From Streptomyces avicenniae (GTDB lineage: Bacteria > Actinomycetota > Actinomycetes > Streptomycetales > Streptomycetaceae), in the NCBI RefSeq assembly GCF_000719135.1, contig NZ_JOEK01000001.1, forward strand, positions 62,001 through 126,000: 64,000 nucleotides of DNA, written 5' to 3'. Below the pieces are notes generated by a model that was given only the letters and a program-made list of their open reading frames with translations, ran no database searches and was not told the origin of the DNA. Of the stretch, positions 27,185-36,937 are shown in pieces. Within the stretch, counting starts at the first letter, position 1, and each line of letters starts with the position of its first letter. A program made the translations under genes and the position numbers.

Positions 27185-28348
27185 ATGACCCTCAGCCATG
27201 ATCATCTGCGGCGCTGCTCGGTGGCCGCGGATCTCGGTGCCGCCCGTACCCGCATCTACCTGAAGAACTCCGGTCTGGTCGTGGACGAACCCTCCATCGT
27301 CGCGGTCAACACGAAGACCGGCGCCCTGATCGCCGTCGGCACCCCCGCCGAACGGATGGCGGGCCGTACCCCGGCCACGATCCGCGTCGTCAAGCCGATC
27401 ATCGGCGGCACCGTCGTGGACATCGACATGGCCCAGCGCATGCTGCGCGCCATGGTCGGCACCAAGCTCCGCCGCGCCTGGCGGCGCAACCCGCTGCTGC
27501 GCGCCGCCGTCTGCATCCCGCACGACGCCGACCCGCTGGCGCGCCGCGCCGCGCTGGAGACGCTGGTCGGGGTCGGGGCGCGGCGCGTCGAGCTGGTGGA
27601 CAGCCTGATCACGGCGGGCATCGGCTGCGGCCTGCCGGTGGAGGAGCCGGAAGCCACGATGATCGTGCAGGTCGGGGCGGCCACGACCGAGATCGCCGTG
27701 CTGTCGCTCGGCTCGATCGTCGCGGCCGACAAGGTGCCGATGGGCGGCGAGACGATCGACCGCGCCCTCCTCCAGCACCTGCGCAACGAGCACGAGCTGA
27801 TGCTCCCCTCGCTGGCCGTGCGCCCGCTGCACGAGGCGCTGGGCGACCCGGAGCAGGGACTCGCCGAGGTCGCGGGACGCGACGTCGCCACCGGCCTCGC
27901 CAGGACGGTGCGGGTCGATCCGCGCAGCCTGCGGGCCGCCGTCATGCCGCCGCTGACGGCGTTGCTGGACACCATCCGCGCCGTGCTGCACCGCTGCCCG
28001 CCCGACCTGGTGGCCGACCTCGCCGAGCGCGGCGTCATGCTCACGGGCGGCGCGGCCGGGCTCCCCGGCCTCGACCAGATCATCCGCGACAACACCGGCA
28101 TGCCCGTCCAGGTCGCCGACGAGCCGGGGCTGTGCGCCGTGCAGGGCCTCGGCGCGCTGCTCGAAGGCCGCGTACGGCCACGCCTCGTGCCGCTGCCCGA
28201 GCCCACCCCGGGGCCGCGTCGGCGCGGGCGGCACTCCGGGCGGGTGCCCGCCGCGTCGCGGACCGGGCAGCTGCCCGCGCCGGACGCGGGCGCGGAGACC
28301 GGTGACGAGCAGGCGGGCCGTGAGCAGGAGGCGTCCGCGACGGTCTGA
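27185..28348 (+). CDS. MreB/Mbl-like bacterial actin
   Basis: 387 residues of the MreB family. Phosphate-1 loop ADLGAARTRIYLKNSGLVVDEPS near the N-terminus, phosphate-2 QVGAATTEIAVLSLGSIV, and adenosine motif MLTGGAAGLPGLDQ are recognisable, but phosphate-1 departs from the usual DLGTANT. The last 40 residues are a Pro/Arg/Glu-rich tail missing from canonical MreB. It is isolated from mreC/mreD, so it is probably the divergent third actin homologue of streptomycetes, acting in sporulation wall or polar functions (inference). ATG 27185 has no clear ribosome site. Confidence 0.85.
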   Translation: MTLSHDHLRRCSVAADLGAARTRIYLKNSGLVVDEPSIVAVNTKTGALIAVGTPAERMAGRTPATIRVVKPIIGGTVVDIDMAQRMLRAMVGTKLRRAWRRNPLLRAAVCIPHDADPLARRAALETLVGVGARRVELVDSLITAGIGCGLPVEEPEATMIVQVGAATTEIAVLSLGSIVAADKVPMGGETIDRALLQHLRNEHELMLPSLAVRPLHEALGDPEQGLAEVAGRDVATGLARTVRVDPRSLRAAVMPPLTALLDTIRAVLHRCPPDLVADLAERGVMLTGGAAGLPGLDQIIRDNTGMPVQVADEPGLCAVQGLGALLEGRVRPRLVPLPEPTPGPRRRGRHSGRVPAASRTGQLPAPDAGAETGDEQAGREQEASATV

Positions 28349-28358
28349 GCCGTTCGCA

Positions 28359-28397
28359 CGTACCGGCCGGGGCCTGCCGCGTGCCCCGGCCGGTACG
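28359..28397. terminator. Bidirectional terminator between actin homologue and MFS gene
   Basis: Perfect 15-bp stem CGTACCGGCCGGGGC with its complement and a 9-nt loop, lying between two convergent stop codons (28348 and 28413). Confidence 0.8.
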
Positions 28398-28412
28398 TTC
28401 CGGTCGGCGTGG

Positions 28413-29948
28413 TCAGCGCGCCGTCGGCAGCGGCTCGCGCGCCGGGGCCTCGGCCCGCGCCGCCGCCGTCCGCGACGGACGCGCGACCGCCGCCACCAGC
28501 AGCGCCGTGACGACGGCCGCCAGCCCCGCCGTCAGGTAGACGCGCTCAAGCGCCGCCGCGTACGCCTCGCGCACGAGCCCCTGGTCACTGCCCAGCGGGG
28601 CGCCCCCGCTGACCGCGCGGGCCGCCGCCTCCGTCAGGCCGGCCCCCGTGAGGACCTCGCGGATGCGCCCGCTGAAGAGCGTGCCGAGCACGGCGACGCC
28701 GAGCGCGAAGCCGAGCTGGCGGAACGTGTTGACGGCGCCGCTCGCCATCCCCGCCCGCTCCGGGGGCGCGGCGGCGAGCGCGGCGGCGACCAGGACGGGG
28801 ATCGCCGTGCCGACGCCCGCGCCCGAGATGATCAGCCCTGGCAGCAGGACCGTCCAGTCGGAGCCCGGGCCGATCGCCGTCTGCGTCAGCAGGCCGACGC
28901 CGATCAGCGCCAGGCCGCCGCTCACCGCTACCCAGGCGGGCAGCCGGTGCAGGAACCTGCCCCCCGCGCCCGAGACGACGAACGCCGTCACCGCCATCGG
29001 CACCACCGCGAGCCCGGCCCTTATCGGCGTCAGCTGCTGGACGGACTGGAGCCACAGCATCGTGTACGTGTAGTGCGCGAACGCGGCGCCCGTCAGTATC
29101 AACGCGGCGGCCATCAGCGCGGCGAACGACGGCCGCCGCAGCATCCGCAGGTCGAGCAGCGGCTCGGCCGTACGGCGCTCCACCAGCAGGAACAGCAGGA
29201 GCGCGACGGCCGCCACGGCGAACGCGGCCACGGCCACGGCGTCGCCCCAGCCGTCCTCGCCGCCCCGGATCAGGCCGTAGGTGAGCGCGGCGGCGCTGAC
29301 CGTGAACGTCGCGGTGCCCGGCCAGTCGATGCGGGACGCGGCACCGCGCGACTCCGCGACCGTGCGCCAGGTGATCAGCAGGGCGAGCGCGCAGACCGGC
29401 AGGTTGACGTAGAAGATCCAGCGCCAGTCCAGGTAGTCGGTCAGGACGCCGCCGAGCAGGACGCCCAGCGCGCTGGCCGCGCCGCTGACCGCGCCCCAGA
29501 TGCCGAAGGCGAACGCGCGGTCGCGGCCCGTGTAGGCGGCGGCGAGCAGCGGCGTGTTGGTGGCCAGCATGGCGGCGGCGGCCACGCCCTGGAGGGCGCG
29601 CGCGGCGATCAGGACGCCGACGTTCGGCGCGAGGCCGCTGACCAGGGAGGCCACCGCGAAGGCGGCGAGCCCCAGGGCGTACACGCGGCGGCGGCCCAGC
29701 AGGTCGCCCGCCGTGCCCGCGACCATGACGAGGGCGGCGAGCGCGAGGGCGTACAGGTCCATGACCCACTGGAGGTCGGTGAACCCCGCGTCGAGGTCCT
29801 GGGCCATCGACGGCAGGGCGGTGACGACGATGGTGACGTCGATGAGGAGCATGAAGTTGCCCAGGCAGATGGCGACCAGCGGCCACCACTTGCCGGGGCG
29901 CGCGCCGGGCGGCGCGGCCGGTGGGAACGGTGCGGACGGTGCAGACAT
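28413..29948 (-). CDS. MFS drug exporter, DHA2 (14-TMS) family
   Basis: 511 residues with about fourteen membrane helices. Motif A GDLLGRRRVYALGL lies in the loop after helix 2, motif C-like GVLLGGVLTDYLDWRWIFYVNLP marks the antiporter helix 5, and motif D1 LLIDVTIVVTALPSM is in helix 1, all typical of EmrB/QacA proton-drug antiporters. ATG 29948 lacks a Shine-Dalgarno. The 85-bp gap to a divergent AsnC regulator gene must hold both promoters, so that regulator probably controls the pump. Confidence 0.92.
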   Translation of the reverse strand: MSAPSAPFPPAAPPGARPGKWWPLVAICLGNFMLLIDVTIVVTALPSMAQDLDAGFTDLQWVMDLYALALAALVMVAGTAGDLLGRRRVYALGLAAFAVASLVSGLAPNVGVLIAARALQGVAAAAMLATNTPLLAAAYTGRDRAFAFGIWGAVSGAASALGVLLGGVLTDYLDWRWIFYVNLPVCALALLITWRTVAESRGAASRIDWPGTATFTVSAAALTYGLIRGGEDGWGDAVAVAAFAVAAVALLLFLLVERRTAEPLLDLRMLRRPSFAALMAAALILTGAAFAHYTYTMLWLQSVQQLTPIRAGLAVVPMAVTAFVVSGAGGRFLHRLPAWVAVSGGLALIGVGLLTQTAIGPGSDWTVLLPGLIISGAGVGTAIPVLVAAALAAAPPERAGMASGAVNTFRQLGFALGVAVLGTLFSGRIREVLTGAGLTEAAARAVSGGAPLGSDQGLVREAYAAALERVYLTAGLAAVVTALLVAAVARPSRTAAARAEAPAREPLPTAR

Positions 29949-30020
29949 GCGGCAAGGTTGCGACCGGACCCCCGTGGCGTTCCAGCCGGGCGGGCGGATT
30001 CGGCGGACTCCGACACGTCG

Positions 30021-30026
30021 TACCCT
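30021..30026 (+). promoter_or_regulatory. Leaderless -10 box for AsnC-type regulator
   Basis: TACCCT, 7 nt before GTG 30034, with no ribosome binding site. Confidence 0.5.
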
Positions 30027-30033
30027 CGGCACG

Positions 30034-31032
30034 GTGGAATACGACGACATCGACCGCCAGGTGGTGCATGCCCTCCAGATCGACGGGCGGGCGCCGTTCT
30101 CGCGGATCGCGCGGGTGCTGGGGGTGTCGGACCAGACCGTGGCCCGGCGGTACACGCGGCTGCGGACGGCGGGTCTCGTGCACGTCGTCGGCCTGTGGCG
30201 GGTGGGCGCGCGGGGCGACACCGGCTGGGTCGTGCGGCTGCGCTGCGTCCCGGGGGCGGCCGAGGAGCTGGGGCGCATGCTGGCGCGCCGTCCCGACACG
30301 ATCTGGGTGCACGCCCTGTCGGGCGGGACGGAGGTCAACTTCGGCGCGCGTATCCCGGCGGAGGCGCCGGACGGCAGGCACGCGCCGACGCTGCTCGAAC
30401 AGCTCCCGAGGACGCGCCAGGTCACGGGCGTCACCGTGCTCAGCACGCTGCACACGTTCTTCGGCGGCCCGATGAGCCTGGTGAACAAGTCGGGCGCGCT
30501 CAGCGCCGCGCAGGCCGCCGCGCTGCGCGACCGACCGGCGCCGACGGCGCGCTGCGGTGACGGGCCCGTACCGGCCGACGAGGGGGACCTGCGCCTCGTC
30601 GCCACGCTGGCGGAGGACGGCCGGGCGCCGCTCGCCGACCTGGCCGCGGCCACCGGCTGGTCGCAGAGCACGGTGCGCCGCCGCCTCGGGGAGCTGCGGG
30701 CGGACGGCTCCGTCTACCTCGACGTCGAGTACGACCGCCGGATGTTCGGCCTGCGCGCGCACATGCTGATGCTGCTCGCCGTGCCGCCGTCGCGCCTGGA
30801 GGAGACCGGCCGGGCGCTGGCCGGGCACCCGGAGGTCGCGTACGCGGTGGCGACGACCGGGCCGACGAACCTCTTCGTCTCCCTGCTCTGCTCGGACAGC
30901 GCCGCCGTCTACCGCTACCTGACGACGCGGGTGGCGGCGCTGAAGGGCGTGGAGCGGGTGGAGACGCTGCCGCTGGTCCGCACGTTCAAGGGCATCACCC
31001 CGCACGGCGGCGGCCCCGCCACGCGCGCCTGA
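30034..31032 (+). CDS. Tandem Lrp/AsnC-family regulator
   Basis: 332 residues consisting of two Lrp/AsnC units in series: helix-turn-helix [33 protein letters not shown] with a ligand domain, then a second helix-turn-helix [32 protein letters not shown] with another RAM-like domain ([23 protein letters not shown]). Such double-length forms are frequent in actinobacteria. GTG 30034 is chosen from the conserved EYDDIDRQ start and the leaderless promoter. Divergent from the MFS pump. Confidence 0.9.
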   Translation: MEYDDIDRQVVHALQIDGRAPFSRIARVLGVSDQTVARRYTRLRTAGLVHVVGLWRVGARGDTGWVVRLRCVPGAAEELGRMLARRPDTIWVHALSGGTEVNFGARIPAEAPDGRHAPTLLEQLPRTRQVTGVTVLSTLHTFFGGPMSLVNKSGALSAAQAAALRDRPAPTARCGDGPVPADEGDLRLVATLAEDGRAPLADLAAATGWSQSTVRRRLGELRADGSVYLDVEYDRRMFGLRAHMLMLLAVPPSRLEETGRALAGHPEVAYAVATTGPTNLFVSLLCSDSAAVYRYLTTRVAALKGVERVETLPLVRTFKGITPHGGGPATRA

Positions 31033-31163
31033 CGCCCACGCCCCCAGGGCCGCGCCGCCGGGAACTTGCCGCGCGTGGTGTCATGGAGGCGGGCGGGAAA
31101 TCGGCGCGACCGACCTCCCGGCCCAGTCCACCGCAAGAGCGTGAGAGAAGGCGTGAGAGTTTC

Positions 31164-32573
<1,410 letters not shown>

Positions 32574-32586
32574 GACAGCCGTCCTG

Positions 32587-32626
32587 CCCCGTCCCGAGAC
32601 CGCCTGGGCGCGGTCTCGGGACGGGG
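32587..32626. terminator. Bidirectional terminator after lpdA
   Basis: Perfect 17-bp stem (CCCCGTCCCGAGACCGC with its complement) and a 6-nt loop, between convergent genes ending at 32573 and 32637. Confidence 0.88.
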
Positions 32627-32636
32627 CGCGGCCGGG

Positions 32637-33434
32637 TCAGGTGCGCGGGTGGGTGTGCAGGTCGAGGCCGGTCGTGCCGGGTGGCTCGGTGCCGGGCACG
32701 AGGCGCATGGCGTGGTCGTAGTCGCCGCCGGTGAGGGAGCGGAACGGGACGGGCGCGTCGGTGAACAGGCCGTCGAGCCGCCGCGCGTACGCCTCGGTGA
32801 TCCGCGCGTACCGCTCCGGCGGGACGTCGAGGGAGCCGTGGACGGCGAAGGGGTCGAGCGGCGTCATCCCCGTGAACCAGAACAGGCCGTGCTGCACGGG
32901 GTGGAGGACGTCCGCCAGCCGCCCGTGGATGCCGCGCTCCGAGAACGCCGACTCGCGCGCGCCGTAGGTCACCGACAGCAGCGCCCGCCGTCCGGCGAGC
33001 GGGCCGTCGCCGTAGGGCGGCGGGACGGCCGGGCCGTAGGCGAATCCGGCGGTGAAGACGCGGTCGATCCAGCCCTTCAGGATCGCGGGCACCGAGAACC
33101 ACCACAGGGGGAACTGGAGGATCACGGCGTCGGCGCGGCGCACCTTCTCCTGCTCGGCGGCGACGTCGGGCGAGAGCGTGCCGTCCAGGGTGGCGCGCTG
33201 GGAGTCGTCCAGGACGTTCAGGCGGCGGGCGGGGTCGCGGCCGGGGAAGTCGTCGGCGTCCACGACCGCCTTCCACTTCATCGCGTAGAGGTCGGAGACG
33301 CTGACCTCGTGGCCCGCCGCGCGCAGGTGACCGGCCGCGAAGGCGCTCAGGGAGGCGTTGAGCGAGCGGGGCTCGGGGTGGGCGCTGACGAGGAGGATCT
33401 TCTTCGGGCGCCGCGGCGCGGGGTGGGTGGTCAT
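32637..33434 (-). CDS. NAD(P)H dehydrogenase (quinone), flavodoxin-like fold
   Basis: 265 residues of the MdaB/KefF/NQO-type family. Flavin-phosphate loop LLVSAHPEPRSLNASLSAFA at the N-terminus, then ADAVILQFPLWWFSVPAILKGWIDRVF, the hallmark of the group, and YGPAVPPPYGDGPLAGRRALLSVTYGA. Likely a soluble two-electron quinone reductase protecting against quinones or electrophiles. Divergent from an MmyB-like regulator with a GGTACC-centred palindrome between them, which suggests quinone-responsive repression. Confidence 0.9.
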   Translation of the reverse strand: MTTHPAPRRPKKILLVSAHPEPRSLNASLSAFAAGHLRAAGHEVSVSDLYAMKWKAVVDADDFPGRDPARRLNVLDDSQRATLDGTLSPDVAAEQEKVRRADAVILQFPLWWFSVPAILKGWIDRVFTAGFAYGPAVPPPYGDGPLAGRRALLSVTYGARESAFSERGIHGRLADVLHPVQHGLFWFTGMTPLDPFAVHGSLDVPPERYARITEAYARRLDGLFTDAPVPFRSLTGGDYDHAMRLVPGTEPPGTTGLDLHTHPRT

Positions 33435-33497
33435 GGGACCACGGTGGCTCGGGCGTGGCGGGGTAGCCAGGGCCCGCTTCGACCGGCGGAACGGCGT

Positions 33498-33511
33498 TCC
33501 TGGTACCGGGA
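33498..33511. promoter_or_regulatory. GGTACC-centred operator between quinone reductase and regulator
   Basis: TCCTGGTACCGGGA is palindromic except for one pair (T-G). It lies 64 bp before one start (33434) and 22 bp before the other (33533), a good position for a shared operator. Confidence 0.5.
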
Positions 33512-33532
33512 GTCCCACGCATACTGGAATCC

Positions 33533-34468
33533 ATGGACGGCTTGGACGGACGCGGCGACGGTGACGGTGACCGGCGGGATGACGGGCACGACGGCGTCGC
33601 CGATCCGCGCCGGGCGCTCGGGGCGTTCCTGCGCGTGCGGCGGGGCCGTGTGGCGCCCGAGAACGTCGGGATCGCCGCGGGCGGGCGCCGCCGGGTGCGC
33701 GGGCTGCGCCGGGAGGAGCTGGCCCAGCTCGCCGGGATCAGCGTGGACTACTACGTGCGGCTCGAACAGGGCCGTGCCACCCAGCCGTCGCCCGAGGTGA
33801 TCGACGCGCTGGCCCGCGCGCTCGGCCTCGACCCGGCGGAGCGCGGGCACCTCGCCACGCTGGCCACGACCCGGCGCGGCACGGCGCCCGACGCGCGGGT
33901 CAGCCCGTTGCTGCAACGTCTCCTCGACGGCATGACCGACTTCCCCGCCTTCGCGACGAACCACCGCCTCGACGTCGTGGCCTGGAACCGCCTGGGCGCC
34001 GCGCTGATGGGCGGCCTGGACGACCCGGCGCGGCGCGACCGGAACAACGCCAGGTTCCTCCTGCTCGACCCCGCGTCCCGGGCGCTCTTCCCGCAGTGGG
34101 AGGTGGCGGCGAGCGAGGCCGTGGCCCAGCTGCGGTTCCACGCGGGGCGCTATCCGTACGACGCGGAGCTGACCGGGCTGATCACGGAGCTTTCCGGGCG
34201 CAGCGAGGACTTCAGGCGGCTGTGGGACGAGGGCGAGGTGCTGAGCTGCGGGGCGGGGCGCAAGGAGCTGCGGCATCCGGTGGCCGGGCTGATGCGGCTG
34301 GACTACGAGACGCTGCGGGTGCCCGCCGTCACGGGGGACACGGCGTTGGAGATCCACGTCTACAGCGCCGTGGAGGACGGCGAGGACGCGGCGGCGCTCG
34401 CCCGGTTGGGCGCGAGCCTGGCGGGCCCGTCGGGACGGCGGTCCTCGCTGGTGGAGGCGGGTTCCTGA
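33533..34468 (+). CDS. XRE regulator with MmyB-like ligand-binding domain
   Basis: 311 residues. Helix-turn-helix at about 45-115 (RRVRGLRREELAQLAGISVDYYVRLEQGRATQPSPEVIDAL; here the RVRGLRREELA and GISVDYYVRLE segments are diagnostic) and a C-terminal PAS-like MmyB domain (FATNHRLDVVAWNRLGAAL). The first 30 residues are an Asp/Gly-rich leader. MmyB-type proteins bind fatty-acid-like ligands and usually regulate the adjacent divergent oxidoreductase, here the quinone reductase. Confidence 0.9.
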   Translation: MDGLDGRGDGDGDRRDDGHDGVADPRRALGAFLRVRRGRVAPENVGIAAGGRRRVRGLRREELAQLAGISVDYYVRLEQGRATQPSPEVIDALARALGLDPAERGHLATLATTRRGTAPDARVSPLLQRLLDGMTDFPAFATNHRLDVVAWNRLGAALMGGLDDPARRDRNNARFLLLDPASRALFPQWEVAASEAVAQLRFHAGRYPYDAELTGLITELSGRSEDFRRLWDEGEVLSCGAGRKELRHPVAGLMRLDYETLRVPAVTGDTALEIHVYSAVEDGEDAAALARLGASLAGPSGRRSSLVEAGS

Positions 34469-34524
34469 GCCGCGGGCGGGCGGTGGCGGCGTCTGCCGCC
34501 GTGCTCGTTGTCAGACCCCCTGGA

Positions 34525-34530
34525 TACGGT
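34525..34530 (+). promoter_or_regulatory. Leaderless -10 box for DUF3224 gene
   Basis: TACGGT, 6 nt before ATG 34537; no ribosome binding site. Confidence 0.45.
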
Positions 34531-34536
34531 GGGTCC

Positions 34537-34962
34537 ATGGAAGCAACCGGAACATTCACGGTCACGGCCTTCGACGCGAGGGAGCTCGTGCCGCTGGAGG
34601 GCGGCGGGGCGGAGCCGGCTCCGTCCACGGGCCTGCCGGTGGGTCTCGCCACGTTGGAGAAGACGTTCACGGGGGAGGTCGCCGGGCGTTCGGCCACCCT
34701 GTTCACCTCGGCCTTCGACGAGACGGCAGGGGCGGGGACCTATCTGGCCCTTGAGTCCTTCGAGGGCGCGCTCCACGACCGCGAGGGCGCCTTCAACTTC
34801 GTGCACTCGCTGTCGATGGCGGGCGGCGAGCGCACCACGGGGTTCTTCACCGTCGTCCCGGGAAGCGGCACCGGGGGGCTGACCGGGATATCCGGTACGG
34901 GCGACCTGGTGGTCGAGGCGGACGGCACGCACCGTATCCGGTTCGACTACCAGCTCGACTGA
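34537..34962 (+). CDS. DUF3224-domain protein
   Basis: 141 residues. The sequence has the DUF3224 pattern: FTVTAFDARELVPLEGGG at the start, KTFTGEVAGRSATLFTSAF in the middle, and EGAFNFVHSLSMAG followed by a VVPGSGTGGLTGISGTGDL glycine segment before FDYQLD. The fold is a small beta-barrel related to lipocalin/allene-oxide-cyclase types, with no catalytic residue assigned. ATG 34537 is supported by a leaderless -10 box. Confidence 0.85.
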   Translation: MEATGTFTVTAFDARELVPLEGGGAEPAPSTGLPVGLATLEKTFTGEVAGRSATLFTSAFDETAGAGTYLALESFEGALHDREGAFNFVHSLSMAGGERTTGFFTVVPGSGTGGLTGISGTGDLVVEADGTHRIRFDYQLD

Positions 34963-35115
34963 GCCGGGCGGGTCGGTCGGGGGCGGTTCAGCGGTACGTC
35001 TCAGGACTGCCGGGCGCGCGCGTGTGTGAGGGCGCCGTGACCGGCGCGGTCTGCCTGTCGTCCATGATCACGACGGCAGCGGCGGCCGGGGGCGCGTCCG
35101 GTCAGGGGTGGGCGG

Positions 35116-35988
35116 TCAGGGAGCGGTGCCGGGGGTGCCCTCGCCCTCGGGGGCGTCAGGGGCGTCGGCCGCGTCCGTCACGTCGGCGGTGTCCGCCTCG
35201 ATCTCGTCGTGCAGCCGCTCGCAGATGCGGCTGAGGAGCCGCGAGACGTGCATCTGGGAGATGCCGAGGCGCCCGGCGATCTCGCTCTGCGTCAGCTCCT
35301 CGAAGAAGCGCAGGTAGAGGATGCGCCGGTCGCGTTCCGACAGGCCGCTGAGGCGGGGGCGGACCATCTCCCGGTAGAGGACCTGGTCGTAGCCCGGGTC
35401 GGCGTCGCCGAGGGTGTCGCCGAGCGCGTAGCCCTCGCCGTCGCGGGTGATGTCCGCGTCGAGCGAGAGCGGGCTGAAGCCGCCGAGGGCGGCGAGGCCG
35501 TCCCGCACCTCGTCCTCGGTGAGGCCGCAGTGCTCGGCCAGCTCGCGGACGGCGGGGGCCTGGCCGTCCACGCGGCAGTCCAGCTCCTGGCGGGCGGCGC
35601 GCACCTGGTTGCGCAGCTCCTGGGTGCGCCGGGGCACGTGGACGCCCCACAGGTGGTCGCGGAAGTGCCGCTTGACCTCGCCGACGATGGTCGGGACGGC
35701 GTAGCTCTCGAACGCCTTGCCCCGGTGCGGGTCGTACCGCTCGACGGCCTTGACCAGTCCGAGGGCGGCGACCTGCTCCAGGTCCTCCAGGCTCTCGCCC
35801 CGGTCCCTGAACCGGCGGGCGAGGCGGTCGGCCATCGGCATCCAGGCGCAGACGACCTCCTGGCGGAGTCTGCGGCGTTCGGCGCCTTCCGGGAGGGTCG
35901 CGATCCGTTCGAACCGGCCGGTCGTGTCGGGGGCGTCATCGTGCGGATGGCGCCTGGGGCGGGTCGGCGTGACTGCCGTGGTTCCCAT
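35116..35988 (-). CDS. SigB/SigF-family RNA polymerase sigma factor
   Basis: 290 residues of the stress/sporulation sigma-70 group 3. Region 2 (LARRFRDRGESLEDLEQVAALGLVKAVERYDP), region 3 (RELAEHCGLTEDEVRDGLAAL) and region 4 (LSERDRRILYLRFFEELTQSEIAGRLGISQMHVSRLL) are complete. The C-terminal 30 residues are acidic. GGAGAG lies 5 nt before ATG 35988. No anti-sigma gene is adjacent; the RsbW-like ATPase at 17957 is far away. Which paralogue it is cannot be told from sequence alone. Confidence 0.93.
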   Translation of the reverse strand: MGTTAVTPTRPRRHPHDDAPDTTGRFERIATLPEGAERRRLRQEVVCAWMPMADRLARRFRDRGESLEDLEQVAALGLVKAVERYDPHRGKAFESYAVPTIVGEVKRHFRDHLWGVHVPRRTQELRNQVRAARQELDCRVDGQAPAVRELAEHCGLTEDEVRDGLAALGGFSPLSLDADITRDGEGYALGDTLGDADPGYDQVLYREMVRPRLSGLSERDRRILYLRFFEELTQSEIAGRLGISQMHVSRLLSRICERLHDEIEADTADVTDAADAPDAPEGEGTPGTAP

Positions 35989-36285
35989 GACTTCTCTCCG
36001 CTGGTCCTGCTGCTCGGGACGTGCTCTCTGACAGGTGCTCGTGGGCTGTCCGTGACCGCCGGGTCCTGCCCGGCGGTCACGACGGATTGTCGGCTTTGAC
36101 GCACCTTGTCCTGCCACTCCCCCCGCGTGCCCGGCGCGCGGGAGGTGAAACGCGCGCCGGTCCCTCCCGGTTGCCGGGTCCTGGGGGCGGCAGCACACTC
36201 GGTGAAGGGCCGTACCGGTGCGGAGGCGGCGCAGGGCAGGTCCCGCGCGCGTTCCGCGCCCCTGTCACCGCCTGGAGGCATCGCC

Positions 36286-36699
36286 ATGGACGTGCTGGTA
36301 CTGATCGGGCGGATCGTCTTCGCCCTCTTCTTCCTGCTCTCCGCCGTCAACCACCTGACGCGCAGCGGCCCGCTGGCCGCCTACGCGGCCGGGAAGGGGC
36401 TGCCCTCGCCGCGGCTCGCGGTGCTCGGCTCCGGCGTGCTGCTGCTGGTGGGCGGGCTGAGCGTGCTGCTGGGCGTCTGGGCCGACCTGGGCGCCCTGCT
36501 GCTGGTGGTCTTCCTGGTGCCCACGGCGCTCGTCATGCACAACTTCTGGACGGTCCCCGACCCGGCGGCGCGGATGAACGACATGCTGCATTTCCAGAAG
36601 GACCTGGCGCTGGCGGGCGCGGCGCTGGCGCTGGCCGGACTGTTCGCCCTCGCGGGCGACGAGGTGGGCCTGACCTGGACCGGGCCGCTCTTCGGCTGA
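36286..36699 (+). CDS. DoxX-family membrane protein
   Basis: 137 residues with four membrane helices (VLIGRIVFALFFLLSAVNHL; LGSGVLLLVGGLSVLLGVW; LGALLLVVFLVPTALVMHNFW; LALAGAALALAGLFAL). The HNFWT and FQKDLALAGAAL segments are typical of DoxX-like proteins. GGAGG lies 7 nt before ATG 36286. Such proteins are often linked to redox or quinone metabolism, but no partner is present. The 297 bp upstream hold the promoters of this gene and the divergent sigma gene. Confidence 0.85.
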   Translation: MDVLVLIGRIVFALFFLLSAVNHLTRSGPLAAYAAGKGLPSPRLAVLGSGVLLLVGGLSVLLGVWADLGALLLVVFLVPTALVMHNFWTVPDPAARMNDMLHFQKDLALAGAALALAGLFALAGDEVGLTWTGPLFG

Positions 36700-36721
36700 G
36701 CCGTGCCCGCGACGGGCGTTC

Positions 36722-36747
36722 GTCACTCGTTCATTCGAACGAGTGAC
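36722..36747 (+). terminator. Terminator after DoxX gene
   Basis: Perfect 11-bp stem GTCACTCGTTC with its complement and loop ATTC, 22 bp after the stop. It is less GC-rich than other terminators here, so an operator role is not excluded. Confidence 0.6.
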
Positions 36748-36937
36748 AGGGGGCGGGGAACCACGGCCGACGGCCCCCCGTTTGCCAGGGCGAGGGCTGT
36801 TCCCAAGGGACGGAGGGAACGGCCGAGGACGGGATCGCCCGCGGCGGGGAGGCGGGGGCGTCAGCGGGTAGAGGGACACGAGTGGCGAGGACGCCGGGTG
36901 ACCGGCGCGTCCCGGTGGGCGAAGGGGGGTGAGCGCG

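Noticed and set aside
36722..36747. Operator for the MarP-like gene
   Set aside because: The perfect stem with a 4-nt loop lies 22 bp after a stop codon and 190 bp before the next start; a terminator is simpler.
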